Positions 29,325 to 40,608 of a stretch of DNA of 64,000 nt are shown here, piece by piece. The translations under genes were made by a program, and so were the position numbers. Every line of letters starts with the position of its first letter. Position 1 is the first letter of the stretch. Source of the stretch: Corynebacterium sanguinis (GTDB lineage Bacteria; Actinomycetota; Actinomycetes; Mycobacteriales; Mycobacteriaceae); the NCBI RefSeq assembly GCF_007641235.1, contig NZ_CP038157.1, positions 1,798,001-1,862,000 on the forward strand, given 5' to 3'. Below the pieces are notes generated by a model that was given only the letters and a program-made list of their open reading frames with translations, was not told the origin of the DNA and searched no databases.

Positions 29325-29419
29325 CGCCCCGCCACGCGGTCGATCGCCGGCGAGGGCACCCGCGCGGGTAAAGTGGTTTGCGGTTTTACTCCCCTTCCAC
29401 TTGTTAAAGGATATCGCCC

Positions 29420-32086
29420 GTGCAGACCCATGAGATCCGAGAGCGTTTCACCCAGCACTTCGTCGACGCCGGACACGAGCCGGTGCCGAGTGCCTCGCTG
29501 ATCTTGGATGACCCGACGCTGCTGTTCGTCAACGCGGGCATGGTGCCGTTTAAGCCCTACTTCCTGGGCCAGCAGACCCCGCCGTTTGCCTCGGGCACTG
29601 CGACATCCATTCAGAAGTGCGTGCGCACCCTCGACATCGAAGAAGTCGGCATCACCACCCGCCACAATACGTTCTTCCAGATGGCGGGCAACTTCTCCTT
29701 CGGCCAGTACTTCAAGGAAGGCGCGATCAAGCACGCCTGGGCGCTTCTGACCAACCCGGTCTCCGAGGGCGGCTACGGGCTTGACCCGCAGCGGTTGTGG
29801 GTCACCGTCTACCTTGACGACGACGAAGCCGCCGACATTTGGGAGAACGTTATCGGCGTGCCCGCCGAGCGGATCCAGCGCATGGGCATGGAGGACAACT
29901 TCTGGTCCATGGGCGTGCCCGGGCCCTGCGGGCCGTGCTCCGAGATCTACTACGACCGCGGCCCCGAGCACGGCAAAGAGGGTGGCCCCATCGCCGACGA
30001 CACGCGCTACCTCGAAATTTGGAACCTCGTGTTCATGGAGTCGATCCGCGGCGAGGGCGACAAGAAGGGTTTCGAGATCATCGGCGAGCTGCCGAAGAAG
30101 AACATCGACACCGGCATGGGCGTTGAGCGCGTCGCCTGCATCCTGCAGGGCGTGGACAACGTCTACGAGACGGACCTTCTGCGCCCAGTGATCGACGCCG
30201 CCATCTCGCTCACCGGCGCGCGCTACAACGCGGGCAATCAGCGTGACGACGTCCGCTTCCGCGTGATCGCCGACCACTCGCGCACCGCGATGATGATCAT
30301 CCTGGACGGCGTCACGCCGTCCAACGAAGGCCGCGGCTACATCCTGCGCCGCCTGCTGCGCCGCATCGTGCGCTCGGCACGCCTCCTCGGCGCCACCGCG
30401 CCGGTGCTGGAGTCGTTCATGAACACGATCATGGACACCATGACCCCGTCGTTCCCCGAGATCGCCGACAACCGCGAGCGCATCGTCCGCGTCGCCGTGG
30501 CCGAGGAGCGCGCGTTTATGAAGACGCTGGAGTCCGGCACGCACCGCTTCGAGGAGGCCGCGGCATCGGTGAAGGCTGCTGGGGCCGGCACGCTGCCGGG
30601 AGCCCAAGCCTTCGAGCTGCACGACACCTACGGTTTCCCCATCGACCTGACGCTGGAGATGGCCCGCGAGTCCGGCCTCAAGGTGGACATGGAGGAGTTC
30701 AACCGGGAGATGGCGCTGCAGCGCCAGCGCGCCAAGGCTGACAACAAGGCGAAGAAGCAGGGCAACGTCGACGAGTCCCTCTACCGCGAGTGGGTCGATA
30801 CCCGCCCGACTGAGTTCGTCGGGTTCAGCGAGCTGACCCACGACGGCACCGTCATCGGCCTCGTGCGCGACGGCGAGAAGGTCACCGAGGTCTCCCAGGG
30901 CGATGAGGTCGAGGTCATCCTCGACGTCACCCCGATGTACGCCGAGTCCGGCGGCCAGATGGGCGACCGCGGCCGCATCGTCGTCGGCGACACCGTGCTC
31001 AACGTCACCGACGTGCAGAAGGTGGGCAAGAAGCTGTGGATCCACAAAGCCACCGTGCAAAACGGCGGGCTTGACCTGGGCCAGGGCGTGACCACCGAGG
31101 TCGACAGCGCGTGGCGCCACGGCGCGCGTCAGGCGCACACCGCCACCCACCTCATCCACGCTGCGCTGCGCCAGGTGCTCGGCCCCACCGCGGTGCAGGC
31201 GGGCTCGCTGAACAAGCCGGGCTACCTGCGCTTTGACTTTAACTACACCGAGCAGCTCAGCGACGAGCAGATGCGCGAGATCGCGACGATCACCAACCAG
31301 GCCGTCGACGCCGACTTCGCCGTCAACACCATCGAGACCTCGCTCGAGGAGGCGAAGGCGATGGGCGCGATGGCGCTGTTCGGCGAGAACTACGGTGACG
31401 TCGTGCGCGTCGTGGAGATCGGCGGACCGTTCTCCATCGAGCTGTGCGGCGGCACGCACGTCGACCATTCCTCCCAGATCGGCCCCGTGGCGGTGCTCGG
31501 TGAATCCTCCGTCGGCTCCGGCGCGCGGCGCATTGAGGCGTACTCAGGCTTGGAGTCCTTCCGCTACTTCTCCCGCGAGGCCGCATTGGCATCGGGTCTG
31601 GCAGCGGAGCTGAAAACGCCGACCGAGCAGCTGCCGGACCGCATCGCGCAGCTCACCGATCGCCTGCGCGCCGCGGAGAAGGAGCTCGAGGCAATGCGCC
31701 GCCAGCAGCTCTCCAGCCAGACCGCGCAGTACGTCGAGCAGGCGCAGCGCGTCGGCGAGTTCTCGCTTGTCGCCGTGACGCTTCCCGACGGCCTCGGCGC
31801 CGGCGACCTGCGCACCATGGCGTCCGACGTGCGCGAGCGCCTCGGCACCCAGCCGGGTGTGGTCGTGCTCGCCTCCAGCGTCGACGGCAAGGTGCCGTTT
31901 GCGGTGGCGGCCACGAAGTCCGCGGTCCAGGCGGGTGTCAAGTCCGGTGACCTGGTCAAGCTCATCGGCGGCTACGTTGACGGCAAGGGCGGCGGCAAGC
32001 CGGATCTGGCGCAGGGCTCGGGCTCGAATCCGGAAGGGCTTTCGGCCGGCTTCAACGCAGTTAGGGATCACCTGGCACAGGCTTAG
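29420..32086 (+). CDS. alaS: alanyl-tRNA synthetase
   Basis: 888 aa class II synthetase with all domains: aminoacylation core (motif near [19 protein letters not shown]), editing domain with [11 protein letters not shown] and [13 protein letters not shown] as the zinc/editing His and Cys cluster, and a C-terminal oligomerisation/C-Ala domain ending in the glycine-rich [22 protein letters not shown] start with AAAGGA about 9 bases upstream. It precedes ruvX-mltG-aroE, a conserved order in actinobacteria. Confidence 0.97.
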   Translation: MQTHEIRERFTQHFVDAGHEPVPSASLILDDPTLLFVNAGMVPFKPYFLGQQTPPFASGTATSIQKCVRTLDIEEVGITTRHNTFFQMAGNFSFGQYFKEGAIKHAWALLTNPVSEGGYGLDPQRLWVTVYLDDDEAADIWENVIGVPAERIQRMGMEDNFWSMGVPGPCGPCSEIYYDRGPEHGKEGGPIADDTRYLEIWNLVFMESIRGEGDKKGFEIIGELPKKNIDTGMGVERVACILQGVDNVYETDLLRPVIDAAISLTGARYNAGNQRDDVRFRVIADHSRTAMMIILDGVTPSNEGRGYILRRLLRRIVRSARLLGATAPVLESFMNTIMDTMTPSFPEIADNRERIVRVAVAEERAFMKTLESGTHRFEEAAASVKAAGAGTLPGAQAFELHDTYGFPIDLTLEMARESGLKVDMEEFNREMALQRQRAKADNKAKKQGNVDESLYREWVDTRPTEFVGFSELTHDGTVIGLVRDGEKVTEVSQGDEVEVILDVTPMYAESGGQMGDRGRIVVGDTVLNVTDVQKVGKKLWIHKATVQNGGLDLGQGVTTEVDSAWRHGARQAHTATHLIHAALRQVLGPTAVQAGSLNKPGYLRFDFNYTEQLSDEQMREIATITNQAVDADFAVNTIETSLEEAKAMGAMALFGENYGDVVRVVEIGGPFSIELCGGTHVDHSSQIGPVAVLGESSVGSGARRIEAYSGLESFRYFSREAALASGLAAELKTPTEQLPDRIAQLTDRLRAAEKELEAMRRQQLSSQTAQYVEQAQRVGEFSLVAVTLPDGLGAGDLRTMASDVRERLGTQPGVVVLASSVDGKVPFAVAATKSAVQAGVKSGDLVKLIGGYVDGKGGGKPDLAQGSGSNPEGLSAGFNAVRDHLAQA

Positions 32087-32144
32087 GTCCTCGTACCGTA
32101 AGATAACAAATCGGACACGTTACTATCACGAGCGAGGACAGGCT

Positions 32145-32639
32145 ATGAAGGTGCTCCCCGACACACCAGGGGCGGACGACCCGGGCAACGGCCGACGCAT
32201 CGGTCTTGATGTCGGGACCGTTCGCATCGGTGTCGCCGTCTCCGACCGCGACGCACGCCTGGCCATGCCCGTTGAAACCGTGGACCGTGTGACTACTTTC
32301 GGAGATGACGACGGGGCGGACGTCGACCGCCTCGTTGAGCTGATTGGTTTTTACGGGGCCGTCGAGGTCGTCGTCGGTCTGCCCCGTGACCTCAAGGGCA
32401 ACGGTTCGAAAAGCGTCAAGCACGCCGAAGACATTGCGGCGCGCCTTCGCGCACGTTGCGGCGTCCCGGTGAGGATGGGCGACGAGCGCCTCACCACCGT
32501 GGCCGCCACGCACGCGCTTCGCGCGTCCGGGGTGAGCGCGAAAGCGGGCCGCAAGGTGATCGACCAAGCTGCGGCGGTGGAGATCTTGCAATCGTGGCTC
32601 GATGGCCGACTAACTACTCTCAAGGAGACTCACCCATGA
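32145..32639 (+). CDS. ruvX: putative Holliday junction resolvase / pre-16S rRNA nuclease YqgF
   Basis: 164 aa RNase H-fold protein. The first catalytic Asp lies in [15 protein letters not shown], followed by [14 protein letters not shown] and [17 protein letters not shown]; a late Asp ([12 protein letters not shown]) completes the site. Family members process the 5' end of 16S rRNA in E. coli; a junction-cleaving role has also been proposed. The ATG follows GCGAGGA. Its stop overlaps the mltG start by 4 bp (ATGA). Confidence 0.92.
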   Translation: MKVLPDTPGADDPGNGRRIGLDVGTVRIGVAVSDRDARLAMPVETVDRVTTFGDDDGADVDRLVELIGFYGAVEVVVGLPRDLKGNGSKSVKHAEDIAARLRARCGVPVRMGDERLTTVAATHALRASGVSAKAGRKVIDQAAAVEILQSWLDGRLTTLKETHP

Positions 32640-33784
32640 CAACTGGACGAATCGCCCGGCAGCGCACCCTCGGCGTAGCCGTCATCGTCGCATCCATTTT
32701 GCTCATCGTGGGCCTTATCGCGTGGATTGGCACGGCGCGCTCGGCCGGCGGCGGGGACTTCCAGGGCGAAGGAACCGGCGAGGAGCAGGTCGTGGAGATC
32801 CCCGAGGGCTCAAGCGTTTCCGCGCTGGGCCCCCAGCTGGAAGAAAAGGGTGTGGTGAAGTCGAACTCCGCCTTCCAGTCCGCCGCGATGGCGCACCCGG
32901 ATTCCCACAACATCCAGCCGGGCTTCTACCGCCTGCAGTCGGGCATGAGCGCGGAGGCCGCGGTGGCTGCCCTGCTCGACCCGGCGAACCGGATTACGCC
33001 GCTGCAGGTCAACGGGGGCGCCACGCTGATGGACGTAAACGTCGTCGGCGGGCAGACCCGCCAGGGCATTTACTCGCAGATCCAGCAGGTCTCCTGCGGG
33101 GATCAGCCGACGCAGGACTGTGTGACCGTCGAGAAGCTCCAGCAGGTCGCGGCGAACACGAACCCCGCTGACCTCGGTGTGCCCGACTGGGCGGCTGAGA
33201 CGGTCACCGCGCGCGCCGGCGACCCGAAGCGCCTCGAAGGCCTCATCGCCCCGGGCGAGTACATCATCGACCCGGGTGCGGACGCCGAGACGATCCTCAC
33301 CGACCTGATTTCCCGCTCGGCGGACCTGTACGACTCCACCAACATCGTCGCGCGCGCGGAGACGGTCGGCATCACCCCCTACGAGCTGCTGGTCGCGGCG
33401 TCGCTGGTGGAGCGCGAGGCCCCCGCGGGCGAGTTTGACAAGGTCGCGCGCGTGATCCTCAACCGCCTGAATGCGCCGATGCGCCTGGAGTTCGACTCCA
33501 CCGTCAATTACGACCTGCCCACGGTCGAGGTCGCCACGGGCGATTCGGCGCGCCAGCGCGTCACCCCGTGGAACACCTACGCGATGGACGGCCTGCCGGA
33601 GACCCCGATCGCCTCGCCGTCGCTCGAGGCAATCACCGCAATGGAGAACCCCGCCGAGGGCAACTGGCTGTTCTTCGTCACCATCGACTCCGACGGCACG
33701 ACGGTGTTCAACGACACCTTCGAGCAGCACCTGGAGGACACTCAGCGCGCCTACGAGTCCGGCATCTTGGACTCGCAGCGCTAA
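32636..33784 (+). CDS. mltG: endolytic peptidoglycan transglycosylase MltG
   Basis: 382 aa single-pass membrane protein that cuts nascent glycan strands and limits their length. One N-terminal helix (residues 12-31) precedes a LysM-like region ([19 protein letters not shown]) and the YceG catalytic domain with [15 protein letters not shown]259 corresponds to the catalytic Glu of E. coli MltG, and [13 protein letters not shown] closes the site. A pair of cysteines (VSCGDQ, QDCVT) may be disulfide-linked. The CAAGGAG ribosome binding site lies within ruvX. Confidence 0.93.
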   Translation: MTTGRIARQRTLGVAVIVASILLIVGLIAWIGTARSAGGGDFQGEGTGEEQVVEIPEGSSVSALGPQLEEKGVVKSNSAFQSAAMAHPDSHNIQPGFYRLQSGMSAEAAVAALLDPANRITPLQVNGGATLMDVNVVGGQTRQGIYSQIQQVSCGDQPTQDCVTVEKLQQVAANTNPADLGVPDWAAETVTARAGDPKRLEGLIAPGEYIIDPGADAETILTDLISRSADLYDSTNIVARAETVGITPYELLVAASLVEREAPAGEFDKVARVILNRLNAPMRLEFDSTVNYDLPTVEVATGDSARQRVTPWNTYAMDGLPETPIASPSLEAITAMENPAEGNWLFFVTIDSDGTTVFNDTFEQHLEDTQRAYESGILDSQR

Positions 33785-34593
33785 TGAGTGTCAACCACCG
33801 CGCGGCCGTGCTCGGCTCGCCGATTGATCACTCCCTGTCGCCGGTGCTGCACAACGCCGGCTATGCCGCGGCGGGGCTGCGCGACTGGGAGTACTCGCGC
33901 ATCGAATGCACCGCCGCGCAGCTGCCCGCAATCGTCGGCCGCGCGGACGAGACCTTTCGCGGCTTCTCGGTGACCATGCCCGCGAAGTTCGCCGCGCTCG
34001 AGTTCGCTACTGAGGCCACCGAGCGCGCGGCAGCGGTCGGCTCAGCGAATACGCTCACGCGTATCGACGGCGGGTGGCGCGCCGACAACACCGACTGCGA
34101 GGGCATCGCCGGGGCGCTTACCGCCCTGCTTGGCGACGCCCCTATCACGTCCGCCCTGGTCATCGGCGCGGGTGGCACGGCGCGCCCGGCACTGTGGGCG
34201 CTTGGCGAGCGTGGGGTGAACAACCTCACGGTGCTCAACCGCAGCGACCGCAGTGCAGAGGTTCGCCCGCTGGTCAAGGACGCGCAGCTGCAGTTCACGT
34301 CCTTTGACGCGGATGTTAGGGCACTCGCGATCGATGCGGACGTGATTGTGTCCACGGTGCCCGCCCACGCGTTGAAGGAGCACGCAAAGCTGCTCGGCCA
34401 CGCGCCCGTGGTGGACGTGATTTATGATCCCTGGCCCACACCGCTTGCCACGGCCGCGGCGTCCAACGGGTACACGTCAGTGGGCGGGCTGGTCATGCTC
34501 GCCGAACAGTCGTTTAGCCAGTTTGAGCAGTTCACCGGGGTTGCCGCGCCGCGCGAGGCGATGCGCGAGGCGCTGTTGTACCCCAGGCGCTAG
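33784..34593 (+). CDS. aroE: shikimate dehydrogenase
   Basis: 269 aa NADP-dependent enzyme reducing 3-dehydroshikimate to shikimate. Substrate residues are visible: S17 and S19 (DHSLSP), catalytic K68 (TMPAKF), N89 and D104 (DNTDCEG). The NADP loop is GAGGTARPALW. The start overlaps the mltG stop by one base (TAATG). It is separated from aroCKBQ by one small gene, so the shikimate genes here nearly form one block. Confidence 0.94.
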   Translation: MSVNHRAAVLGSPIDHSLSPVLHNAGYAAAGLRDWEYSRIECTAAQLPAIVGRADETFRGFSVTMPAKFAALEFATEATERAAAVGSANTLTRIDGGWRADNTDCEGIAGALTALLGDAPITSALVIGAGGTARPALWALGERGVNNLTVLNRSDRSAEVRPLVKDAQLQFTSFDADVRALAIDADVIVSTVPAHALKEHAKLLGHAPVVDVIYDPWPTPLATAAASNGYTSVGGLVMLAEQSFSQFEQFTGVAAPREAMREALLYPRR

Positions 34594-34607
34594 GCCGGGC
34601 CGTGGCG

Positions 34608-34613
34608 TAGACT
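34608..34613 (+). promoter_or_regulatory. candidate -10 box (TAGACT) of the prepilin peptidase gene
   Basis: TAGACT ends 8 bases before the ATG at 34622, and no ribosome binding site is visible, so this gene may be leaderless. Confidence 0.4.
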
Positions 34614-34621
34614 CACACCTT

Positions 34622-35026
34622 ATGTGGCTGTGGGGGGCTGCGGCGCTCGCGTGGAGCGCCGCATTGACGTATTTCGATCTAACCAGGCTGCGCCTGCCGG
34701 ATTGGTTGACGCTGCCAGGGGCCGTCGTCACGTTCGTGGCGTGCGTGGCGCACCCGGTGGGGCTGTGGGGGTTTCTCTGGCCGTCTCTGTACCTGGTTGC
34801 CGGGTCCGGTATGGGCGGAGGGGACGTGAAGCTGGCAGTGCCGCTGGGCATCGCGTGCGCTCTGCTGGCGGGCGTCGGGGGTGTGTTCGCCGCGATCCTG
34901 GCGGCCAGCCTGTTCACGCTGGTCGCAGCCGCTGTGACGCGCAGGCGTGGGCTGGCGCACGGTCCGTCGATGCTCGCGGCGGCGTGGCTGGTTGGCCTAT
35001 ATGCGCTGGCGCAAGGCGACCTGTGA
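34622..35026 (+). CDS. minimal A24-family prepilin peptidase-like protein
   Basis: 134 aa integral membrane protein. The two catalytic aspartates of the family lie in [11 protein letters not shown] (D19) and GMGGGDVKL (D68, the GxGD motif). It lacks the cytoplasmic N-methylase domain of full PilD, as do archaeal and flp-type short forms. A homologue next to aroE is conserved in mycobacteria. No pilin, tad or pil genes are in this window, so the substrate is not apparent. Confidence 0.85.
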   Translation: MWLWGAAALAWSAALTYFDLTRLRLPDWLTLPGAVVTFVACVAHPVGLWGFLWPSLYLVAGSGMGGGDVKLAVPLGIACALLAGVGGVFAAILAASLFTLVAAAVTRRRGLAHGPSMLAAAWLVGLYALAQGDL

Positions 35027-35032
35027 CACAAT
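35027..35032 (+). promoter_or_regulatory. candidate -10 box (CACAAT) of aroC
   Basis: CACAAT ends 7 bases before the ATG at 35040, within TGACACAATG, which is also found before yajC. It supports the second of two in-frame ATGs. Confidence 0.35.
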
Positions 35033-35039
35033 GTTGCGC

Positions 35040-36266
35040 ATGCTTCGTTGGACCACCGCTGGGGAATCCCATGGCCAGGCGCTTGTCGCCCTGATCGAGA
35101 ACATGCCTGCTGGCGTGCCCGTGACCAAGGAGGAGATCGGCCACCAGCTCGCGCGCCGCCGCCTCGGCTACGGCCGCGGGGCGCGCATGAAGTTTGAGGC
35201 CGATGAGCTCACCCTGCTCACCGGCGTGGTGCACGGCTATAGCATCGGCAGCCCGATCGCCATCCAGATCGCCAACACCGAGTGGCCGAAGTGGACCACG
35301 ATCATGTCCCCGGAGCCGGTGGATATGGATGACCCCGAGGTGGCCAAGGCAATGAGCTCCGGCCGCGGCGCGCAGCTGACCCGGCCGCGCCCCGGGCACG
35401 CTGATTTTGCCGGCATGGTCAAGTACGGGCACCTGCACGCGCGCCCGATCCTGGAGCGCTCCTCGGCGCGCGAGACGGCGGCGCGTGTCGCCGCGGGTGC
35501 CGTCGCGCGCTCGTTGCTGCGCGAGGTCCTCGGCGTGGAAATCGTCTCCCACGTGATCTCCATCGGGGAGTCGGCGCCGTACAGCGGACACGCGCCGACG
35601 CCTGCCGACATTGAGGCCGTCGATGCTTCGCCCGTTCGCGCATTCGACAAGGCCGCTGAGGAGGACATGGTGGCGCGGATCGAAGCCGCGAAGAAGGACG
35701 GCGATACCCTCGGCGGCATCGTCGAGGTTGCCGTCGACGGCCTGCCCATCGGCCTGGGCTCGCACATCTCCGGCGACGCGCGCCTAGACGCGCAGCTCGC
35801 CGCGGCGTTGATGGGCATCCAGTCGGTCAAGGGCGTGGAGGTCGGCGACGGTTTCGAGGAGGCGCGCCGCCGCGGTTCCGCAGCCCACGACGAGATGGTC
35901 CGCGACAGCGACGGCGTCCGCCGCCTGACAAACCGCGCCGGCGGGCTCGAAGGGGGCATGACCAACGGCGAGCAGCTGCGGGTGCGCGCCGCGATGAAGC
36001 CGATCTCCACGGTGCCGCGCGCTCTGCGCACCGTCGATATGGCCACCGGTGAGGCGGCGACGGGCATCCACCAGCGCTCCGATGTCTGCGCCGTACCCGC
36101 CGGCGGCGTGGTCGCCGAGGCGATGGTGGCGCTCGTGCTCGCGCGCGCTGTGACCGAGAAGTTCGGCGGCGACAGTCTTGCGGAGGTCAAAGCCAACGTT
36201 GTCTCCTACAATGACTATGTTTCGAAGCGTCTGGCTTTCCCGGGTATTGGAGGTACGGATGAGTGA
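35040..36266 (+). CDS. aroC: chorismate synthase
   Basis: 408 aa FMN-dependent enzyme making chorismate from EPSP. The family N-terminus [15 protein letters not shown] decides the ATG at 35040 over one nine bases upstream. Signature segments are [29 protein letters not shown] and the C-terminal [17 protein letters not shown]. It begins aroC-aroK-aroB-aroQ; aroK starts within its last 8 bp. Confidence 0.96.
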   Translation: MLRWTTAGESHGQALVALIENMPAGVPVTKEEIGHQLARRRLGYGRGARMKFEADELTLLTGVVHGYSIGSPIAIQIANTEWPKWTTIMSPEPVDMDDPEVAKAMSSGRGAQLTRPRPGHADFAGMVKYGHLHARPILERSSARETAARVAAGAVARSLLREVLGVEIVSHVISIGESAPYSGHAPTPADIEAVDASPVRAFDKAAEEDMVARIEAAKKDGDTLGGIVEVAVDGLPIGLGSHISGDARLDAQLAAALMGIQSVKGVEVGDGFEEARRRGSAAHDEMVRDSDGVRRLTNRAGGLEGGMTNGEQLRVRAAMKPISTVPRALRTVDMATGEAATGIHQRSDVCAVPAGGVVAEAMVALVLARAVTEKFGGDSLAEVKANVVSYNDYVSKRLAFPGIGGTDE

Positions 36267-36813
36267 TACGCATGGCGATGTAGCTGCGACGGCTGCAGTG
36301 GTGCACTCGCGCCCGCGCGTGGTGTTGGTGGGGCCGCCGGGCGCCGGAAAGTCGACGATTGGGCGTCGTCTAGCGAGCGCTCTGAACTTGCCGCTGGTGG
36401 ACTCCGATGAGCTGATCGAGCAGGGGGAGGGCAAGGCCTGCGGCGAGGTCTACCTCGAGCACGGCGAGAAGAACTTCCGCGAGCTCGAGGCCGGTTACGT
36501 CGCCACAGCGCTCGCGACCGGCGGGGTGGTCAGCCTCGGCGGGGGAGCAGTGCTTAACGACGCCACCCGCACGCTCCTCCAAGCACACACCGTGGTGTGG
36601 ATTGATGTCAGCGCGGAGGAAGGAATCCGCCGCACCGCCAACGAGACGACGCGCCCGGTGCTCAACGCGGCCGACCCGGCGCAGCACTACCGGGACTTGC
36701 TGGCGTCGCGCGAGCACCTGTACCGGGAGGTCTCCAGCCACCGCGTGCGCACCGACGAGCGGCCGCCGCAGCGCGTGGTGGCCGAGGTATTGGGAATCAT
36801 CGATTCCCTGTGA
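36259..36813 (+). CDS. aroK: shikimate kinase
   Basis: 184 aa kinase phosphorylating shikimate. P-loop GPPGAGKST (residues 25-33), shikimate-binding DSDELIEQ and the FRELE segment, glycine loop SLGGGAVL, and the LID arginine in ANETTRPVL. About 15 residues before the core are extra and variable. Overlaps aroC by 8 bp, with GGAGG 5 bases upstream inside aroC. Translational coupling with aroC is likely. Confidence 0.94.
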   Translation: MSDTHGDVAATAAVVHSRPRVVLVGPPGAGKSTIGRRLASALNLPLVDSDELIEQGEGKACGEVYLEHGEKNFRELEAGYVATALATGGVVSLGGGAVLNDATRTLLQAHTVVWIDVSAEEGIRRTANETTRPVLNAADPAQHYRDLLASREHLYREVSSHRVRTDERPPQRVVAEVLGIIDSL

Positions 36814-36825
36814 AGGAGTAGGAAC

Positions 36826-37875
36826 ATGGCAGTAGTCGAGGTCAACGGGCCTTCCCCGTACAAGGTCCACATCGGGCACAGCAACCTCTCCGGCGTCGCC
36901 GAGCGCGTGGGTGCGATCGGCGCGCGCAAAGTGCTCATCGTCCACCAGGTGCCGCTGGCGGCCGTGGCGCGCGAGATCTGCCGGGCCGTGGAGTCCGCCA
37001 ACGTCGAGTGCGTCCTCGCGCCCGTGCCCGACGCTGAGGACGGCAAAACCATGGAGGTCCTGTCCGGGCTGTGGGAGCTGCTGGGGGAGAAGAAATTCTC
37101 CCGCCAGGACGTCGTCATCGGTGTCGGCGGCGGCGCTGCGACCGACCTGGCCGGTTTCGTGGCCGCGACGTGGATGCGCGGGATCAAGGTCATCCAGGTG
37201 CCCACGTCACTGCTCGGGATGGTTGACGCCGCGGTCGGGGGCAAGACCGGGATCAACACCGCCGCGGGCAAGAACCTCGTGGGCAGCTTCCACGAGCCGG
37301 ACTCGGTGTTTATCGACCTTGAGCGGCTCATCACGCTGCCGGAAGAGGAGCTCATCTCCGGCTCGGCGGAGCTGATTAAGACCGGGTTTATCGCGGATCC
37401 GCGGATCCTGGAGCTCTACATGGACGACCCCCAGGCCCACTACGCGGAGCTGGTGGAGCGCTCTGTGGCCGTTAAGGCGTCGGTGGTCAGCCAGGACTTG
37501 AAGGAATCCGGCCTGCGGGAGATCCTCAACTACGGCCACACGCTTGGCCACGCGATTGAGCTGCGCGAAAACTACACCTGGCGCCACGGCAACGCCGTGG
37601 CCGTCGGCATGATGTTCGTCGCCCACCTCGCGCGCAACAGGGGGCTGATCGGCGACGACATCGTGGAGATGCACCGAAACATCCTCGAACGCATCTGCTT
37701 GCCCACAACCTACGAGGCGGGCGCGTTCGACGAACTGTATGAGGCGATGACGCGCGATAAGAAGAACCGCGACGGCCGGGTGCGCTTCGTCGTGCTCGAT
37801 TCTCTGGGCTCGTGCACCCGAATCGAGGATTCGACCATCGAGGAGATGCGCGACGCGTATTCTGCTATCTCATGA
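36826..37875 (+). CDS. aroB: 3-dehydroquinate synthase
   Basis: 349 aa NAD- and zinc-dependent enzyme closing the ring of DAHP to 3-dehydroquinate. NAD-binding [19 protein letters not shown], the [12 protein letters not shown] segment, and zinc-ligand regions [12 protein letters not shown] and [10 protein letters not shown] are all present. AAGGAG precedes the ATG. It shares ATGA with aroQ. Confidence 0.96.
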   Translation: MAVVEVNGPSPYKVHIGHSNLSGVAERVGAIGARKVLIVHQVPLAAVAREICRAVESANVECVLAPVPDAEDGKTMEVLSGLWELLGEKKFSRQDVVIGVGGGAATDLAGFVAATWMRGIKVIQVPTSLLGMVDAAVGGKTGINTAAGKNLVGSFHEPDSVFIDLERLITLPEEELISGSAELIKTGFIADPRILELYMDDPQAHYAELVERSVAVKASVVSQDLKESGLREILNYGHTLGHAIELRENYTWRHGNAVAVGMMFVAHLARNRGLIGDDIVEMHRNILERICLPTTYEAGAFDELYEAMTRDKKNRDGRVRFVVLDSLGSCTRIEDSTIEEMRDAYSAIS

Positions 37876-38318
37876 AGGTTTTAGTGCTCAACGGGCCCAA
37901 CTTGAACCGGTTGGGCAAGCGACAGCCCGACGTGTACGGCTCCGAGACGCTCGCTGACGTCGTCAAGCGGCTTGGCGAGGCCGCCGCCGAGCGCCGCGTG
38001 GAACTCGAGTGCCGCCAAAGTAACCACGAGGGCGAGCTCATCGACTGGGTGCACGAGGCCGCCGACGGCGGCTGGGCCGTGATTATCAACCCCGGGGGCT
38101 TGACCCACACGTCTGTCGCGCTGCGCGACGCGCTGGCCGAGGTCGCCGACGGCGCGGGCTTTATCGAGGTCCACATCTCCAACGTCCACTCCCGCGAGGA
38201 ATTCCGCCACCACTCGTACCTCTCGCCGATCGCCATCGGGGTGATCGCCGGGCTGGGCACGACCGGCTACGACCTCGCCCTCGATTACTTTGTCAGGAGG
38301 AACCATGCCGCTTGCTGA
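37872..38318 (+). CDS. aroQ: type II 3-dehydroquinate dehydratase
   Basis: 148 aa type II enzyme that forms a dodecamer and removes water from 3-dehydroquinate. The N-terminus [19 protein letters not shown] leads to catalytic Tyr22 (PDVYG). [16 protein letters not shown] and [16 protein letters not shown] hold the other substrate and catalytic residues. Its last 14 bp overlap pepQ. Confidence 0.96.
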   Translation: MKVLVLNGPNLNRLGKRQPDVYGSETLADVVKRLGEAAAERRVELECRQSNHEGELIDWVHEAADGGWAVIINPGGLTHTSVALRDALAEVADGAGFIEVHISNVHSREEFRHHSYLSPIAIGVIAGLGTTGYDLALDYFVRRNHAAC

Positions 38319-39396
38319 TACCCGCTTTGCCACCCGCCGTCGCAAGTTGGCGAGCATGCTCGCCGCGCAGCGTGTCGACGAGATGCTGGTGACCAACCTG
38401 ATCAACGTGCGCTACCTGGCCGGTTTCTCCGGCTCGAACGCCGCGCTGAAGATTTCCAAGGACCTCTCGGCCGAGATCGCCACCGACGGCCGCTACACCA
38501 CCCAGGTCGCGGTCGAGGTCCCGGACATCGAGGCCACCATCACCCGCCAGTGCGCCGAGGCGCTGCTGTCGGGGGTCCCGGAGGGCCGCCGCGTCGGGTT
38601 CGAGGCGGACTACGTCTCCGTCGCCGCGCTCGAGCGGCTGACCAAAGCGTGCCCAGAGGGCGTCACGCTCGTGCCCGTGACAGGCGTGATCGAGCAGATC
38701 CGCCTGACCAAAGACGACATTGAACTGCGCCGTCTCACCGAGGCCGCGCGTCTCGCGGCGCAGGCGCTGACCGGGCTCGTCGAGGCCGGCGAGCTCGCCG
38801 CCGGGCGCACCGAGCGCGACATCGCCGCCGACCTCGAGTACCGCATGCGCGTGCTAGGCGCCGAGCGGCCCAGCTTCGACACCATCGTCGCCTCCGGGCC
38901 GAACTCCGCCATGCCGCACTACAGCGCCGGCGAGCGCACGCTTGTCGACGGCGACCTGGTCACCATCGACTTCGGCATGCACCGCCAGGGTTTCAACTCG
39001 GACATGACGAGAACCTTCGTCGTCGGCCACGCCACAGACTTCGCCCGCGAAATCTACGACATCGTGCTGCGCGCCCAGCTCGCCGGCATCAATGCGGCGA
39101 CTCCGGGCACGGCGCTTGTCGACGTCGACAAGGCGGCGCGCGAGATCATCGAGGACGCGGGTTACGGCGACTACTTCACCCACTCCACCGGCCACGGCAT
39201 CGGTCTAGAGGTCCACGAGGCTCCCGCCGCCGCGCCGACCGGCAAGGGCGTGCTGGAGGAGAACATGCTGCTGACCATCGAGCCCGGCATCTACGTCCCC
39301 GGCAAGGGCGGGGTGCGCATCGAGGACACGCTGATCATCACCTCCGGCGCGCCGCAGGTGATCACCGAGTGGGACAAGGCGCTGACCATTGTTTAA
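38305..39396 (+). CDS. pepQ: Xaa-Pro aminopeptidase/dipeptidase (M24B)
   Basis: 363 aa metallopeptidase cleaving X-Pro bonds. The N-terminal creatinase-like domain is followed by the pita-bread domain with two-metal ligands: [17 protein letters not shown] (two Asp), [13 protein letters not shown] (His), TIEPGIY and RIEDT (two Glu). The ATG is fixed by AGGAGG 5 bases upstream, which lies inside aroQ. It links the aro genes to efp-nusB. Confidence 0.92.
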   Translation: MPLADTRFATRRRKLASMLAAQRVDEMLVTNLINVRYLAGFSGSNAALKISKDLSAEIATDGRYTTQVAVEVPDIEATITRQCAEALLSGVPEGRRVGFEADYVSVAALERLTKACPEGVTLVPVTGVIEQIRLTKDDIELRRLTEAARLAAQALTGLVEAGELAAGRTERDIAADLEYRMRVLGAERPSFDTIVASGPNSAMPHYSAGERTLVDGDLVTIDFGMHRQGFNSDMTRTFVVGHATDFAREIYDIVLRAQLAGINAATPGTALVDVDKAAREIIEDAGYGDYFTHSTGHGIGLEVHEAPAAAPTGKGVLEENMLLTIEPGIYVPGKGGVRIEDTLIITSGAPQVITEWDKALTIV

Positions 39397-39413
39397 GTCC
39401 TCCGCCGGTGGTG

Positions 39414-39419
39414 TAGCAT
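39414..39419 (+). promoter_or_regulatory. candidate -10 box (TAGCAT) of efp
   Basis: TAGCAT lies 46 bases before the efp GTG in the 69 bp gap after pepQ. A poor -35 match (TTTAAG, 39392-39397) with a 16 bp spacer is present. The ribosome binding site is AGGAAAGG at 39450-39457. Confidence 0.35.
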
Positions 39420-39465
39420 TGTCGTGTTTGCATACCACTCCCGACCACTAGGAAAGGCACGTCAC

Positions 39466-40029
39466 GTGGCAACTACCGCCGATTTCAAAAACGGTCTTGT
39501 GCTCAAGGTTGATAACAAGCTGCAGCAGATCATTGAGTTCCAGCACGTCAAGCCGGGCAAGGGCCCCGCATTCGTGCGCACCAAGCTCAAGGATGTCGTC
39601 TCCGGCAAGACCGTGGACAAGACCTGGAACGCCGGCGTGAAGGTGGAGACCGCGACGGTGGACCGCCGCGACATGACGTACCTGTACAACGACGGCACCA
39701 GCTACGTCGTGATGGACGACAAGACCTACGAGCAGTACGAGCTGCCGGAGGACAAGTTCGGCGAGGCGTCGCGCTTCCTGCTGGAGAACATGCGCGTGCA
39801 GGTGTCCTTCCACGAGGGCGAGGCACTGTTCGCGGAGCTGCCGATCTCGGTCGACCTGAAGATCGAGCACACCGAGCCGGGCCTGCAGGGCGACCGCTCC
39901 ACGGGCGGCACCAAGCCCGCGACGCTGGAAACCGGCGCGGAGATCCAGGTCCCGCTGTTTTTGGAGACCGGCAACGTGGTCAAGGTGGATACGCGCACGG
40001 GCGAGTACCTCTCGCGCGTGAACCAGTAA
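39466..40029 (+). CDS. efp: translation elongation factor P
   Basis: 187 aa factor that rescues ribosomes stalled at polyproline. Three beta-barrel domains of normal length. The functional loop is [10 protein letters not shown], with Lys32 at the tip and Pro34 after it, the actinobacterial form; no EpmA-type modification gene is in the window. The GTG start follows AGGAAAGG. Its stop shares one base with the nusB start. Confidence 0.95.
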   Translation: MATTADFKNGLVLKVDNKLQQIIEFQHVKPGKGPAFVRTKLKDVVSGKTVDKTWNAGVKVETATVDRRDMTYLYNDGTSYVVMDDKTYEQYELPEDKFGEASRFLLENMRVQVSFHEGEALFAELPISVDLKIEHTEPGLQGDRSTGGTKPATLETGAEIQVPLFLETGNVVKVDTRTGEYLSRVNQ

Positions 40030-40595
40030 TGACTGATTACAAGCGCCGCGGCGCGCGGTACCGGGCGCGCCGCCGAGCCGTGGATATCCTCTTCGAGGCC
40101 GAGACGCGCGACATCGACCCCGTCGCGGTGGTCGAGGACCGCATCGAGCTGGCCCAGGACCCGCAGAACGCGGTCGCGCCGATTGCGGAGTACACCCGCG
40201 AGATCATCACCGGGGTTGCCGAAAAGCTTGACGACGTCGACGACGCGGTCGAGCGGTTCCTCTCCCAGGATTGGGAGCTGGGTCGCCTGCCGGCCGTCGA
40301 CAGGCAGATTCTGCGTGTCGCCGCCTGGGAGATCCTGTTCAACGACGACGTCGCCGCGCCGATCGCGATTTCTAACGCGCTGGGTATGGCGGAGGAGTAC
40401 GCGGGCCACGCCGCACCGCCGTACATTCACGCGGTGCTTGACGACGTTGTGAAGACGCTCCCGGCGCCCGAGGCCGATTCACCCGCCGACGAGTCGGCTG
40501 AGCGCGAAGACGTGCTCGGCGAGATCATCGCCGAGGCGCCGATCGCCGAGCCCCGCGCGCTGGACATCGAGCGCGACGAACCGCACAAGGCTTAA
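40029..40595 (+). CDS. nusB: transcription antitermination factor NusB
   Basis: 188 aa. The all-helical core ([49 protein letters not shown]) covers residues 1-140 and helps antiterminate rRNA operons with NusE. The last 48 residues are acidic and proline-rich, an extension not needed for the fold. Starts at TAATG with the efp stop. Confidence 0.94.
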   Translation: MTDYKRRGARYRARRRAVDILFEAETRDIDPVAVVEDRIELAQDPQNAVAPIAEYTREIITGVAEKLDDVDDAVERFLSQDWELGRLPAVDRQILRVAAWEILFNDDVAAPIAISNALGMAEEYAGHAAPPYIHAVLDDVVKTLPAPEADSPADESAEREDVLGEIIAEAPIAEPRALDIERDEPHKA

Positions 40596-40608
40596 GTAAG
40601 GACAAACC

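Noticed and set aside
29321..31468. 715-codon open frame opposite alaS
   Set aside because: It lies antisense to a complete synthetase gene in high-GC DNA, where long antisense frames arise from codon bias. Composition is unlike a real protein (very His/Arg/Asp/Val-rich).
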